Source of the DNA: Mangifera indica
Taxonomy: Eukaryota; Streptophyta; Magnoliopsida; Sapindales; Anacardiaceae
NCBI RefSeq assembly: GCF_011075055.1
Contig: NC_058144.1
Coordinates: 17,165,807 to 17,229,806 of the forward strand
Direction of reading: 5' to 3'
DNA length: 64,000 nucleotides
Numbering within the stretch: position 1 is the first letter of the stretch; every line of letters begins with the position of its first letter. The notes under the pieces are model-generated. The model did not search any database and was not told the origin of the DNA. It saw nothing but the letters and a program-made list of their open reading frames with translations. Positions 34,950-46,741 of this stretch are shown in pieces. The position numbers and the translations under genes are program-made.

Positions 34950-36160
34950 CACACCTAGGGTTTTCTGACGTGTATTTTTCAAATTTCACATCTAGTTTTC
35001 CTATTTTATGGGGGTTTCCGATATGTAATTTTCAAATTTGACATCCGTTTCTTAATTTTTATGCTTTTTAGGCTTATTTGACGATGTAATTATCAAATTT
35101 TGTATCGATTTTTTGGTTTTTGTCATACTAAGCTAATTCAATGTTTAGTTTTTGAACTTCATGTCTGTTTTTCCTAATTTAAGGTTTTTTGATGTGTCAT
35201 TTTTGAATTTCATTTCTGTTTCATTATTTTTGTGTTTTCTAGTGTCATTTTCTTATGTAATTTTGCTAATTTCAGTTCGATATTTCAGGGTTTTCGTTTT
35301 TAAGCTATTTTAACGTTTAGTTTTCGAAATTCAGATCCTTTTTTAAAAAATTTTGCTCATTTTACCATATTTTGATTCGTACTTTTTAGATTTTCGAGTG
35401 ATTTTTTTATTTTTGACATTCTAAGGTATTTCAACATATAGAATTCAAATTTCAGTTTTGTTTTTTCGATTTTTGACATTTTAAAGTTTTTGGATGTGTA
35501 GTTTTCAAATTTTTGTCCCATTTTCCAATTGTTGTCATTCTAGTGTATTTTCATATGTACTTTTTAAAATTCAGATGAATTTCTTAGTTTTTGTCATTCT
35601 TCGGTATTTTAACGTGTAGATTTCGAATTTCAGTTCTATTTTTCAATATTTGACATTTCTAGGTTTTTCAACATGTAATTTTAAAATTCAAGTTCAATTT
35701 TTTTATTGTTGTATTCTGGAATATTTCAACTCATATTTTTCAAATTTTCAAACAATTTTTGACATTCAACGTATATATTTTTAGTTTTAGTTTTGTTTTT
35801 TCAATATTTGTCATTTTTATGTTTTTGGACATATAATTCTCAAATTTTATTTCAGTTTTTTAATTATTGTTATTCTTAGATATTTCGATATGTGCTTTTC
35901 AAATTTCAGTTTGATTTTTTAGTTTTTATCATTTCATAGTATTTCAACAATTAGTTTTAGTAATTCAGGGCTGTTTTTTTTATTTTTATCATTTTAGGAT
36001 ATTTCGACACGTACTGTTTAGAATCTCATGTGATTTTTTGACTTTTGTCATTCTATGGTATTTCAACATGTAAATTTTAAATTTTAGTTCTGTTTTCTCG
36101 TTTTTTCATTCTAGGGTATTCTAACATGTAGTTTTCGCATTTTAGGTATGTTTTTTTTTC
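34950..36160. repeat. Degenerate tandem repeat of about 55-65 bp in the MULE
   Basis: About twenty diverged copies of a unit reading roughly TTTTTGACATTCTAGGG, TATTTCAACATGTAG, TTTTCAAATTTCAGTT. Spacing is irregular and substitution heavy. No ORF longer than about 60 codons. It occupies the left subterminal part of the MULE, a position where such elements often carry repeats. Confidence 0.8.
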
Positions 36161-36186
36161 TATATTTGTGATTTCCATTTTTGTTT

Positions 36187-36985
36187 GGACAAACAACTAT
36201 TTCCCACCCAAGGTATGCTGCAATCTCAAGTTTCCACCCTTTAACTATGGAAACACCAAACACCCACTCATGGCCAGTTAAATTTAATAAAACCCTAACG
36301 GTGGTAAGGGTAAAATCGTTATTTTCTCTATAATATTAAAAATAAACTAAAAAGAATCTACTTTTGCCCCCCTAAACTTTAAAAACTAAAATTTTCCCCC
36401 AGCCTAAGTTTTAAAAAATTGTAGTTTCACCCTAGGGTTTCGTTTTGAAATCTCTAACGATATCTCCGGCTCTATTGCCGATGGCCTCTCCCTCTCAAAG
36501 CATCATCTCCTATTGGCGATCTATTTCCTCCTATTTGGACACCCGATCGACGTCAGAGAAGCAGTGGAAAACGAATAACTTCATCGAGGAAGATGAAGTT
36601 CTTTGTCTTCCCAGTCGTCATCGTCTGGAAAGACGATTTCTCTTCCCAGACGATGTCTCTCTGCGTCGGATGGATTGGGGTGGAGTTGAGGGGGGTCATC
36701 GGTAAAAGAGAAACCGTCGGGAAGGGAAGACAACTAGCGATGGTGTCGGAGAAAGTGAAAGGGTTTGGAAATAAACCATAGAGAGGGAAATACGATCTTT
36801 TCAAACTTAGCTTAGGGAAAAAATGTTAGTTTTTAAACTTTTAGGGGGGAAAATGAGATTAAATTTACCACCGTTAGGGTTTTGTTAAATTTAACCGGCC
36901 ATGGGTGGGTGTTTGGTGTTTCCATAGTTAAAGGGTAGAAACTTGAGATTGTAGCATACCTTGGGTGAGAAATAGTCGTTTGGCC
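36187..36985. mobile_element. Mutator-like MITE, 799 bp, 9-bp target duplication
   Basis: Flanked by TTTTTGTTT at 36178-36186 and 36986-36994. Left arm starts GGACAAACAACTATTTCCCA; right arm ends TGAGAAATAGTCGTTTGGCC. Arms are about 250 and 210 bp, with a GC-richer core (about 36440-36770) that resembles genic sequence but has no recognisable domain. It is nested in the MULE. Confidence 0.95.
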
Positions 36986-37199
36986 TTTTTGTTTATATAT
37001 CTGTTTTTCATGAAAATTTTATAAACTTTCAATTTTTTTTTACAAGAGACTTCTAAAAAAAGAAAACGTGACGATGGTGACTTATGAATTCCAGATGAGT
37101 CATGACACTTCCAAGTAGAGGTGATATGTCATGTCCAAGGTGCTGACATGTCGAATATTAGGTCGACACTGACATCAGAGCAGTTACAATTGTTCGAGG

Positions 37200-37460
37200 G
37201 GACATACTTTGAGCATCTCCTTTGACTACTAGATATCAAGTTCTCTAGAAAGTTAGTACACTTATTTCTACTTCGAGAGCTATATCGGGGCTTAAGGAGA
37301 GATGAGTTCTAGTTTAGGGTTAATGAGGTTGACATGAGATCCAACCCATTTGAGTTTGCATCCATGACCAACCTCTTATTCTGGCAAATCACTGCATTTT
37401 TATCATATATTTCACGCGGATCCAAACATAGGATTAGAGATACCTACTTTAGGGATCTCA
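37200..37460 (+). pseudogene. DUF1985-like remnant in the MULE
   Basis: One frame, with stops, reads FSRKLVHLFLLRELYRGL then RRDEF, FRVNEVDM and FEFASMTNLLF. This order resembles plant DUF1985 (a leucine-rich LLRE segment followed by an EFAxxTGL-type motif). In plants DUF1985 often precedes a ULP1-like cysteine protease in genes carried by MULEs. The match is by eye from remembered family features. I could not identify protease catalytic residues downstream. Confidence 0.45.
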
Positions 37461-37502
37461 AAAGGTGTAGTATCACAACATTGAGCATATTTTCTTAGCT
37501 AG

Positions 37503-37920
37503 GCCATAGGGGGATAATGATATCGGAGAAGACGAAGTTCTTCGTCTCCCAAGGCGTCTTCGACGTCGATCTGGCCTCCAAATGAGAGGAAAGAGATCGT
37601 CCGAAGAAGAGGATGCTTTGGGAAAGAGAGGTCATCGGCAATGGGGTCAGAGAGGTCATCAAAGATTTCAAAACCAAACCCTAGGGTGAAACTACCATTT
37701 TTTAAAACTTAGGCTGGGGAAAAATTTTAGTTTTCAAAGTTTAGGGGGGCAAAAAAAGATTATATTTTAGTTTATTTTTTAATATTATAGAGAAAATGAC
37801 AATTTTACCCTTATCACTGTTAATTTTAATTGCTCATGGGTGGGTGTTTGGTGTTTCCATAGTTAAAGGGAGGACATTTGAGAAAACATCAAACCTTGGG
37901 TGGGAAATAGTCGTTTGGCC
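37503..37920. mobile_element. Truncated Mutator-like MITE (right part only)
   Basis: The right arm ends GGGAAATAGTCGTTTGGCC like the copy at 36187-36985, and the core is related (GACGAAGTTCTTCGTCT). The left arm is missing. The bases outside the two ends do not form a 9-bp duplication, so a deletion removed the left end. Confidence 0.8.
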
Positions 37921-40269
37921 TTAATTTTAGCATTAATGTATATATTACAGTAATAGATATATGGAACAATAGACTTTCTGCATAATTGGGTGGATTTGGT
38001 TGATGTTCATCCGTCTATATAGATTTTGAGGTGGTATACGTGAGATATACTTGGTTGGACTTATATGGATACTATTTTCACCAGCGATAGGGTATGTAAT
38101 TGTTAATTAATTAGTTAATTGATACCTTGATTATTGAAAATATGTTGAATTATATATCTAAATGCATAGGATGATGTTACATACCCATTCCAACCGTCAC
38201 CGATTAAGAAGGCTACACCATAGTATGCAGACATTGTTTTGTACATGGGTATGTCAGATCCATATTTCTCCTCATCCTCTTTGGCACCCCTTTGATAGGA
38301 GATCGAGTATCTTTGGTGATGCCACCTATTGATATACCGACCAGTAGTCTTGAGACACTTGAGAAGCCTATTTAACCCCCTGTTATAGAGTATCCTATAT
38401 GTCCCCCCATTTAGCCCCCTGTTATGGAGCATCCTATATGTCCCCATATTGTTCTGGCCCTAATCACTGAGACCACACACCTTTCAGAGGTTTAGGATCA
38501 TGATATCAATCCCACCCCATAGTAGTGTCTACTAATTGCATCACCCATTATATCCCCAGTGAAGATTGCTTTGGTTGCTAGGGCACTATGATATTGTGTG
38601 AGATTTCCTGTTCACGGGATGAGGTGCGTTCTCAGATGTTGAGATTAGAGGATCGTTTGACTTGTTTAGAAGACATCGTCATGCGTACATGCTCAGCTCT
38701 AGTCGATCAGGTTACATAGCCACATATCATTTATTCCTGATAAAAATTGTATTTACCTGTTTCTTTAACATCTATATTAACTTTGTGCAGGGTAGTCACA
38801 ACGATGTCAGAATGACCTAATCCATTCACCATTCGATTCCATTACGTCACCCACAAGAGGTTTATGAATAATTATTTTTACGATATTTAATATGAAATAT
38901 TGTTATTATATTTTATATGAAATGTCACTGATGAAGTTGTTATTATTATTCGCACACTGGCTATAAGGGGGTCTCAGTTGGCCCTATGGGTACATCACCC
39001 CCTCATCCAAGGTTTGTCATTTATGTTTGTTACTACATTTTTTTGTATTATTATTAATTAATTTGTTTTATATATTCGCATAGAGTCTTGGTAATGAGGG
39101 TGTTCTAGTTGGCCCTTTGGTTGCATCACCTTCCCTACCTAAGGTTTGAAAATTATTGTTGTTATTATTTTTCACATGAAATCTCATTTACCAATTTGTT
39201 ATTAATATTCATATAGGGCACCAAGCATGAGACATTATTGATCAAGAATTCTCCTTGTACACTTTCCCCCACCATAGAGGTAACGTATTTTTTTTGAAAT
39301 TATCATTGATCAATTTGTTATTAATATCATTATGTATATTGAAAATGTTTTTTCAACTTTTCAGGATGAGTGGTTATGGTTACTTGTTGATATCCCCAGT
39401 TCTAGTAAAAAGGCAATTAAAATTAGTTCACAAGGGGACGAGCTACTAAAAGATATTTCACAGGGGGACTAGGATGACGTATATCCATTATAATTTGTAT
39501 ATATCTATATACATTGCTCACTGATAATATAAAATTAATTTTGTAGTCCATCGAGGGGGTATAGATGGTTTACCTGACAACAGTAGAGGATTCCCCCGCC
39601 AAACCTCCTCTAACATACATCGATAAGGTAACATTGATCTATTAAATCGTATTTGTTACTTCAGATTAAATATAGAATTAATAGTTTAATATTATTTTTC
39701 AAATGGTACGTACAGCGTATGGTCAGGTCATCTAGAAGGGTCCATTCATTCATACCTCGTATACAAATCTAATCAAATCGAGGGCGAAACAACAACTCTA
39801 AACCAGTCCATCCTCTGCTGCAGAGCGTGAGGAATTTTTCTTCACATGGTATATTGGGGCTGCAGCATCCAACGACCATGAGGTTTACTTCATTGGAGCT
39901 AGGTCTAGAGATAGTTTTTAGAGGATTGTCGTTCGAGGTGTACGAGTGGCTAATCGACGATGTAAGTGGCTATATCTAAGGAATTTGGTTAAATGTTTTA
40001 TATATTCGTCAAAAACTAATGCAATGCAAGTTTTTTTATATCCTTTTCAACATGTAGATTCTTTTTTGGTGATATTATGTTGGGACCAACATGAGCAGCA
40101 CGTTGTTGTTCCATAGAGTTAGACGACGGCCCATACCTTTGTCGTAGGGCATATCGGGATGACATTCAATAGTTGGCTTACCATGCCGAAAGAGGAATAT
40201 GACTTTCTTGAGCTCTTCACGAAGATGGTTGAAGCATATTATACCTTGGTTTGTTTTACAAACGATAAG
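37921..40269. other. MULE internal region, no intact gene
   Basis: Short open stretches are separated by AT-rich, intron-like gaps. One at about 38620-38715 reads RSQMLRLEDRLTCLEDIV, coiled-coil-like. Another at about 39366-39450 reads EWLWLLVDIPSSSKKAIKI. A third at about 39820-39930 reads EREEFFFTWYIGAAASNDHE. They may be exons of the gene that starts with the DUF1985-like part. The 31-bp direct repeat at about 38370-38440 encodes nothing recognisable. Confidence 0.4.
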
Positions 40270-41130
40270 GGAAGGTTGATAAGGTATAGTATAATATTGT
40301 TTCCATTATAATTTACTTTGAATTAAGAAATCTCATCATAGCCTCAAAATTTGCTTTTGTATATGATTTTGTGGTTTTCCAATATGAACACGCAACTTGC
40401 AAGGTTATATATAATATGAGAACTTCATTATCAAAATTTATAAAATGTTAAATGAAATAAAATTTTTATAAATGTTTAAATACATTACCTTTGAGTTGCA
40501 TTTGTACTTTTATCGTATGTTACACAGAAGGTGATAACAACAACACCCATGGTGGACATCTGGAAAAACTTTAGCCATTGCAGCCCTAGCTTGAGGATTT
40601 ATTTCAAAATTTGCTTCTATATATGATTTTGCGGTTTTCTAATATGAACACGCAACTTGCAAGGTTATAAATAATATGAGAACTTCATTATCAAAATTTA
40701 TAAAATGTTAAACGGAATAAAAATTTTATAAATGTTTAAATGCATTACCTTTGAGTCGCATTTGTACTTAAAACGCATGTTACACATAAGGTGATAGCAA
40801 CAACACCCATGGTGGACATCTGGAAAGACTTCAACCATTGCAGAGTATATAGTGTGATCTCAATTCGAGATTATCATCAACTCAGGGATTTCATTGATGT
40901 ATTCCTTAAACTTCCTCAAAAATCAACACCACGTGTCATGATCTTCTTTTTAACCGATACTAAAAGCAAGTGGGTATATCTGGTTATTACCATGAAGGCC
41001 TACCATAAGGAATAAATGATCGAGATATCGACCTTTAAGGAAAGCAGCATCAATGTAAATAACAGGTCAAAGATATTGTCGAAATGCACGAATAAAACAT
41101 CATAATACCATGAAAAAATACTTAAATCAA
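40270..41130 (-). pseudogene. MULE transposase remnant
   Basis: On the minus strand from about 41110: YIDAAFLKGRYLDHLF, then LHGNNQIYPLAFSIG, then FLRKFKEYINEIPELMI, then FPDVHHGCCCYHL. This order matches the MULE transposase domain: first catalytic Asp in the IDAAFLKG segment, the GNNQIYPLAF block, and the HH...C..H segment. In-frame stops after SIG and near TWC, plus an internal duplication at 40344-40843, leave it inactive. The N-terminal part is not visible. A second copy of the FPDVHHG segment is at about 40530-40583. Confidence 0.8.
40344..40843. repeat. Tandem duplication of 240 bp inside the transposase
   Basis: 40344-40583 and 40604-40843 are near-identical direct copies with a 20-bp spacer. 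Each includes the exon end coding FPDVHHGCCCYHL and the following AT-rich, intron-like stretch. Confidence 0.9.
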
Positions 41131-41601
41131 TGTTCATCATTCATTTTAATAGCGGACACGGTTCATAAATTAGCACGCTCTAAATTATAACAATAATCTG
41201 GTAAGAGCATAAATGATTCTTCAACTCATTTAGCATAAATAATTTAACAAATAAAATTAAGTTTTGAGTTAAGATTCGTATAAATACCTTTCTATCATGA
41301 ATTGACTTTTTTTTCCACTCGAATTCAGAAATACGAATTCTTCCTTTTAAACAAACTTGTAATAATTAATATTAAGTAAAAATAAGAGTGAGAGTGAGTG
41401 TTTGAGTGATATGAGAAATGTATATAATGAGAGTGAAAGTGAAAGAGTTTATATAGATGTGTGAAGGGTAATTTTGGTATTTAAAAAATATTTAGGGTAT
41501 TTTTGCTTAGAAATAGGAAAAGTGAGCATTTTTGCTTAGGAATAGGAAAATAAGACATTTTTGCTTAATAAAGGGCAAAATGGGTAATTAATTTAATTTC
41601 C

Positions 41602-41978
41602 ACAAATTTTTTAACACAACAATCTTAAACACACATCTTTACACTTAGAATTTTGTTAACGTAAGCTTCTATTGTTGTGATCTAATTTTCAAGATCCAAT
41701 TGAACGAAGCCCTAGCAACTTTCTTTTTGGATTGTCTCTCATTCGTGCTTTGCATGGATATCAAAGTGTCACCTCAAAAAGGTTGGATAGTAATCTTTAC
41801 ATTGTCACATGAAGTCTTGGAGGAGCCAACAACATAAGTATAATTTCTAAACACCCTATGTGTGTTTAACATGTTCATGAATCTATGCATTAAAATGGAT
41901 ATCTTGGATGGGTTTAGGATCTTTGATTTTTTTTTTTTAATTTTTAATTTCACTAGACTGCCAAGTAATGACACCTTA
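41602..41978 (+). repeat. 3' LTR of copia C, second part
   Basis: Continues the LTR interrupted at 34112 and ends near AATGACACCTTAA without the final CCCTACA of the 5' LTR, so the last bases are lost or replaced by the repeat at 41979. Confidence 0.85.
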
Positions 41979-42360
41979 ACGCTAGAGTCACACAACTAGA
42001 TAGTCACTAGCTGTGAGCAAAGTAATGGTAATTATGATAGCAATAACATTGGATACCTATAAGATGCATTGTGCACTTAGTGCAAAAGTGCGTAGCCATC
42101 TAGTTCATTTCAAGTGTGCAATGTAAGGATATGGCCTTAGATATTCCTCATGTGATCAGTGAGATGCATCATATATATACCCGAGGTATAGATCATCTCC
42201 AAATGGTTATTTAACAATTCCAATCAGCTTATATGTTAAGGGAAGAAGTTGTTATCATAGATTTCTCTATTTGATTGAAGTGTCCAATACAAGTTAGATC
42301 TATCGACTCACCCTACTAAGGATATTGTTCCTATATTGATCCTAACTGTTGACTCAAATT
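41979..42360. repeat. LTR-like repeat, copy 1 (partial)
   Basis: Begins GCTAGAGTCACACAACTAG and matches the first part of 42390-43285. It abuts the copia C LTR. Confidence 0.75.
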
Positions 42361-42389
42361 GAGTTGAATCTAAGTCAAAAATGAACAAC

Positions 42390-43285
42390 CCTAAAGCTAG
42401 AGTCACACAACTAGATAGTCACTAGCTATGAGCAAAGCAATGGTAATTATGAAAGCAATAGCGCTGGATACTTATAAGATGCATCGTGAACTTAGTGCTA
42501 AGGTGCGTAGCCATTTAGTTCATTTCAAGTGTGCAATGTAAGGATGTGGCTTTAGATTTTCCTCGTGTAATTAGTCAGATACATTATATATGTACCCAAG
42601 GTATGGGTCATCTCCAAACGGTTATTTAACAATTCCAATTAACTTATGCAATAAGGAAAGAAGTTGCTATCAGAGATTTCCCCGTGTGATTAGAATGTCC
42701 CAGTTAGAGAGCTGAATAGGCCTTTTGTCATGTGTGCAACCAAGACATCAAATATATCAATTTCAGCTTAGGATTTCATAATTTTTGTATACATCCTATG
42801 TCAAGGCACCAAAGTGTCATAGTGTGACCATATTTAGCTTACAAATGGAACACAAGATTTACCACTAATTATATATATAATTGTGTTACATGTTAAAAGG
42901 TCACCACTTATTGAGTTTTATTCACACGTTTCCTTTCATATGTTTACAAGTAAAGGTAACCAGTGGGATAGACAGAGGATTCAGTTGTCCAGTTAACAAT
43001 TGCATAAGGAGAAGGCCTTTTGTTCTTTAGTTTTTATCATACATATAATGTTTTTTATTATTATTATTATTATTATTGTTATTATTGTTTTTGTTATCAT
43101 CATTGTTGTTGGTATTTTTAGACACATAGTACCTTATGATATTGATTAATAAATGTTTCTATTGTATCACCTTTTTGCATGCATTGTAATTATGATAATG
43201 CATTAAAGTTTTTAAATAGTCTAATTGTGTCCATCTCTTTTAATATATTCCCACTAGGTGTATGTGTCTGGAGAGAGGTGTTATA
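42390..43285 (+). repeat. LTR-like repeat, copy 2
   Basis: Collinear with 45565-46450 over most of its length: GCTAGAGTCACACAACTAG at the start, GGAACACAAG in the middle, GGAGAGAGGTGTTATAG at the end. Two direct copies about 2.3 kb apart fit the LTRs of a non-coding (LARD/TRIM-like) or heavily decayed LTR retrotransposon. The GGTGTTAYA end suggests plus orientation. Confidence 0.7.
43048..43090 (+). repeat. ATT trinucleotide microsatellite
   Basis: A run of TTA/ATT units, continuing into TTG and ATC variants, within copy 2 of the LTR-like repeat. Confidence 0.9.
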
Positions 43286-45564
43286 GACTTTACTCTTATT
43301 TGTTGGATGGTAAACACGAGGCATAATAACTAGACCCATAACCACTATACCAGATAAGTTAAGGTTTTACAAGCGTAGTAGAGGTACTATAGAGATGGAT
43401 TAGACTAAAGTGAGGTCTAAGAGAGTATGAGTGATAAGGTATTGACAAAGATTCAATTCTCTTAAGAGATATAAGATAAGAAGATACCTACGAGGCATAG
43501 ACTTTGAGATTATAAGCCAACTTGAAGGAGTATCCATGACTGAGGCACACCCATAGATTGGGTATAATCTATTGATTGGTGTTCTTAGATAAAAAGATAA
43601 TTATCAAGATTGTGTGTCTATTGATTGGGTAGGACTTGCCAGGAGATAAAAAGTTTAACGATTAGGGTCTATAGATTGATACACTAGGACCACAAGTCTA
43701 TCGATTAGTAAAAAGATAGGACAACCAAGATTAGAGAGATTTAGAGATTGGTTACTATAGTGGGTACAAAGATTTTTTTTTATTCAGTTAAGATCCAAGC
43801 AAACTTAAATTAAAATAAAGATAACTTGGGTTAGAAAATGAAGAGGGATAAATTTGATTAATGGATTGTAGGATAAATTATTCATATTTATTAAGTGTTT
43901 TCATTCACTCCATTCCTTTGAATTTTGTAGGTGAGAGGCATAAAAGTGATAGTGGCGAGGTGACTAGTCAATAATAGAGTGGCATGCAGTTGATGGACTC
44001 ATAGATTGATAGAATGGATAGACGTCTATCTTGTTTGATTATAATTATGATATTATAAGTATGCACATTATGATTTGATTATTGAGATTCTGATATGATG
44101 GTTAAAGATTTATTTTAATAACTTGATATGGTTTTTATTATTAATAAAGATAGATGATTATTCAAATATTATTGAGCATGTTGATGTTAGCATATCTCAA
44201 TGTGTTTTGAGATTGTTAAACATATATGATATTTATTTAGTAACACTTTACCACAAGAGATAAGATTTTTGGGGTAAGGTGTTACAATTACCTGTTGTTA
44301 TGGTCGTTTGACATTATGATACTCTTATTGTATTATCTATATAGCACCCATAAGTAAGCACAAGGGTATTTTAATTTTTCTTAGTTTTTAAACATGATGA
44401 TTAATGAATTCAGGGGTACACGCCCATGTGTGGAGGCATACACGATTATGTATGGCCAACAAAAGTCAATAAACAGATCAAATTGTGATCATGACAAAGT
44501 AAAAAGTTGCCTTAATTGTGTAACTAGACACACAACCATGTATAGTTCATACACGCCTGTGTATTGCATCTTGGAGATAAAAATAAAATGTGATCAACCC
44601 TAATTTTCTCACAGTCATTTTGTTTCCCAATTGCTCAAAAGTGAAAGATTATGAGAGAGGAGTTTATGGTTGCTAGAGGAGCCACTATCAATCACTAGAA
44701 TCATAATTATCGTACAAGGGAGACTTTGTTATCGGAATCCAAGTAATTAATCATGATTTTTGTGATGTCTTTTTTCTATTAAATACACAATCTAGGATAA
44801 TTTAAATATGATTATGAATGAGACAAGTTATAAGCATGCTTAGTTTCTGAATTGTATAATGAATATAAGTTTTGACTTGAAAGATCTTTGTTTTTAGATT
44901 AGAACCCATGAGATTTCGTGTATGTGTGTTATGGTTAAAAAGATAGTGAAAAGAATATGTCTAGGATGTTTAAAGACTACTATTGTGTATTGTTTGTGTG
45001 TGTATCACTGAGATCATAATCAGAAGGGTGAAGAAACCCTAAAGTGCGATTTCTAGATTTTGACACATGATCAAGTATGGCTTCATACACGCCCATGTGT
45101 TATTTTAGAAATTTGAAAAATCAAGGATCTTGTGCTCATTCTAAGGGGAGAAATGCACGGTCATGTAGTATGAGATTCATGCCTTTGTATGGCTTTATAA
45201 AAGTGGACGACATATGCCAAAGGACATGTTGTTCATACACATAGATCCAAGTACATAAGAGTGTGTCTAGGTTAAATCCTTGTATGTATTTGCTCTAAAC
45301 ATGATCGTGTGCTAATTGTCACACTCTTATGTATATGGTTTAGAAGGCACACGACATAGGTTGAGAAACACACGAACGTGTACCCTTCAAGAAAGTCAAA
45401 AGAAGATTATACCTCTAGGCTATATGCATAAACGGGTGAGAGTTACATAAGAAAAGTAATGAGCTATTAGAGAATAAAGAATTCAAAAAGGATATAGATT
45501 AAGTGCCCAACTATGTGAACAACAACACAAACTCAAGTCAAGTCAAATCCAAGTTGAGAAGTTA
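43286..45564. other. Non-coding interior between LTR-like repeats
   Basis: No ORF longer than about 70 codons and no recognised retrotransposon domain. 43560-43760 repeats CTATTGATTGG-type phrases. 44410-45400 has many partial palindromes of the type ACACGCCCATGTGT. A GTAAGGTGTTACAATTACC stretch near 44275 resembles a gypsy LTR end. Probably old retrotransposon debris. Confidence 0.6.
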
Positions 45565-46450
45565 GCAACCTTAAGGCTAGTGTCACACAACTAGATAGTC
45601 ACCAAATATATGTGTAAGTAATGATATTTGTGAAAGCAGTAAGGTTGGATACCCATGAGATGTGTCATGCACTCAACACCAAGGAGCATAGACACCCAAT
45701 ATAGTTCAAGTATGCATGGTAAGGATGTGGCTTTTAGATATTTCTCATATAATCAGCAGGATGCATTACATATGTATCCGAGGAAGAGGTTATCTTTAGA
45801 TGGTTAGTCAATAATTTCAATAAGCTTATATAGTAACGGAAAAAGTTGCTATCAAAGAGTTCTTTGTGTTATCAAGGTATCCCAACTAGATAGCCCAATA
45901 AGTAGTTTGGCATGTACGCAAGACATTATAGTAGCTTTTACCAAACATCAAATATGTTGATTTCAACTTGAGTCATCGCAATTTTAGTGGATGACCCATG
46001 TTAGGACACCAAGGTGTCGTAATATGACAATAATTAGCTTACAAATGGAACACAAGTTTTACTACTAGATAGTTTAATAATCATGGATACCAAAAGGTCT
46101 CCATTTACTGAGTTTTACTCATATGTTTACTTTGTATGTTTTGCAAGTAGCTTTTACCAGAGTTATATGTTTCCTTTGTAGGATTTATGTCACCTCAATA
46201 TTAGCAGTCATACGTTTGTTATTATTATCAGTATTTTCATATACCTTGATGTAGTTATGTTATAATAGAGATTTTTCAGATAACTATTATTTTATGAGTT
46301 TGACATATAAAGTGTTTTTATTACATCACCTTTTTGCACACTTTATACTTATGATCATGCATTAAAGTTTTCAAATAGTCTAATTGTGCATGTCTCTTTT
46401 GGTATATTCTCATCAAGGGCATGTATCTAGAGAGAAGTTTTACAATTTAT
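45565..46450 (+). repeat. LTR-like repeat, copy 3
   Basis: Direct copy of 42390-43285, more diverged, ending GAGAGAAGTTTTACAAT. Confidence 0.7.
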
Positions 46451-46741
46451 ACCCTTGGTTAAGATAATATTGAGGCTACGAACACCATATGTCTTCATGG
46501 GGTCCTCATAATCAAGTTACACATTGATCCCCTTGTTAGCACTTCACCAACCTATGGTCATTTATCTATGTATACTTGCAAACATATGCACTTACAAACA
46601 CTTCAAATGTTTGAGTATGACTTTTCATGGATTTATATTATCGAGAAGATTGGGTTTAGAGAACCAACTGTCTATCATTTGCACTATAGCTAATCAATCA
46701 TGCAAACAACATATAATGACTATAAGTGCCTACCATAATTC
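46451..46741. other. Junction sequence with inverted copia fragments
   Basis: 46451-46650 holds nothing recognised. 46650-46710 resembles the start of the minus-strand copia LTR and adjacent internal end (CACTATAGCTAATCAATCAT), as at 25800-25870. A plus-strand LTR of the same family starts at 46742. Confidence 0.5.

Larger units (their letters stand above)
34113..41601. mobile_element. Mutator-like element (MULE), about 7.5 kb, inside a copia LTR
   Basis: Ends GGAAATTAAATTAATT and AATTAATTTAATTTCC are perfect inverted copies. The flanks, CAATTTTTTG on the left and ACAAATTTTTT on the right, both derive from one LTR site and resemble an imperfect 9-10-bp duplication. Just inside both ends are short repeats around AAAATGTCC/TTTTGCTTA. 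A minus-strand transposase remnant (40270-41130) supports the class. A DUF1985-like plus-strand segment (about 37200-37460) suggests the Kaonashi type of MULE that carries ULP1-protease-like genes (inference). Two MITEs are nested within it. Confidence 0.85.
25875..41978 (+). mobile_element. Ty1/copia element C, plus strand, with MULE in its 3' LTR
   Basis: 5' LTR 25875-27613, primer site 27615-27626, leader to about 29040, gag, pol to about 32540, 3' LTR from 32605. The 3' LTR is split by a Mutator-like element at 34113-41601 and resumes at 41602-41978. Same family as A and B but opposite orientation. The 3' LTR lacks its last bases, so no target duplication can be read. Coding regions are heavily mutated, with an internal deletion in integrase near 30545. 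Confidence 0.88.

Noticed and set aside
34950..36160. CRISPR-like or centromeric satellite array
   Set aside because: Units are too diverged, spacers irregular, and the genome is a plant; the repeat is confined to one MULE.
36445..36804. Overlapping ORFs of 83-86 codons on both strands in a MITE core
   Set aside because: Not conserved in sister MITEs; no domain. Possibly captured host sequence, reported as a finding instead.
38115..38447. 110-aa minus-strand ORF in the MULE
   Set aside because: Contains a short internal duplication but resembles nothing known. It lies opposite the presumed gene direction.
38620..40260. A ULP1/C48 cysteine protease in the MULE
   Set aside because: I could not find His, Asp and Cys catalytic motifs in any frame by eye, so only the DUF1985-like part is reported.
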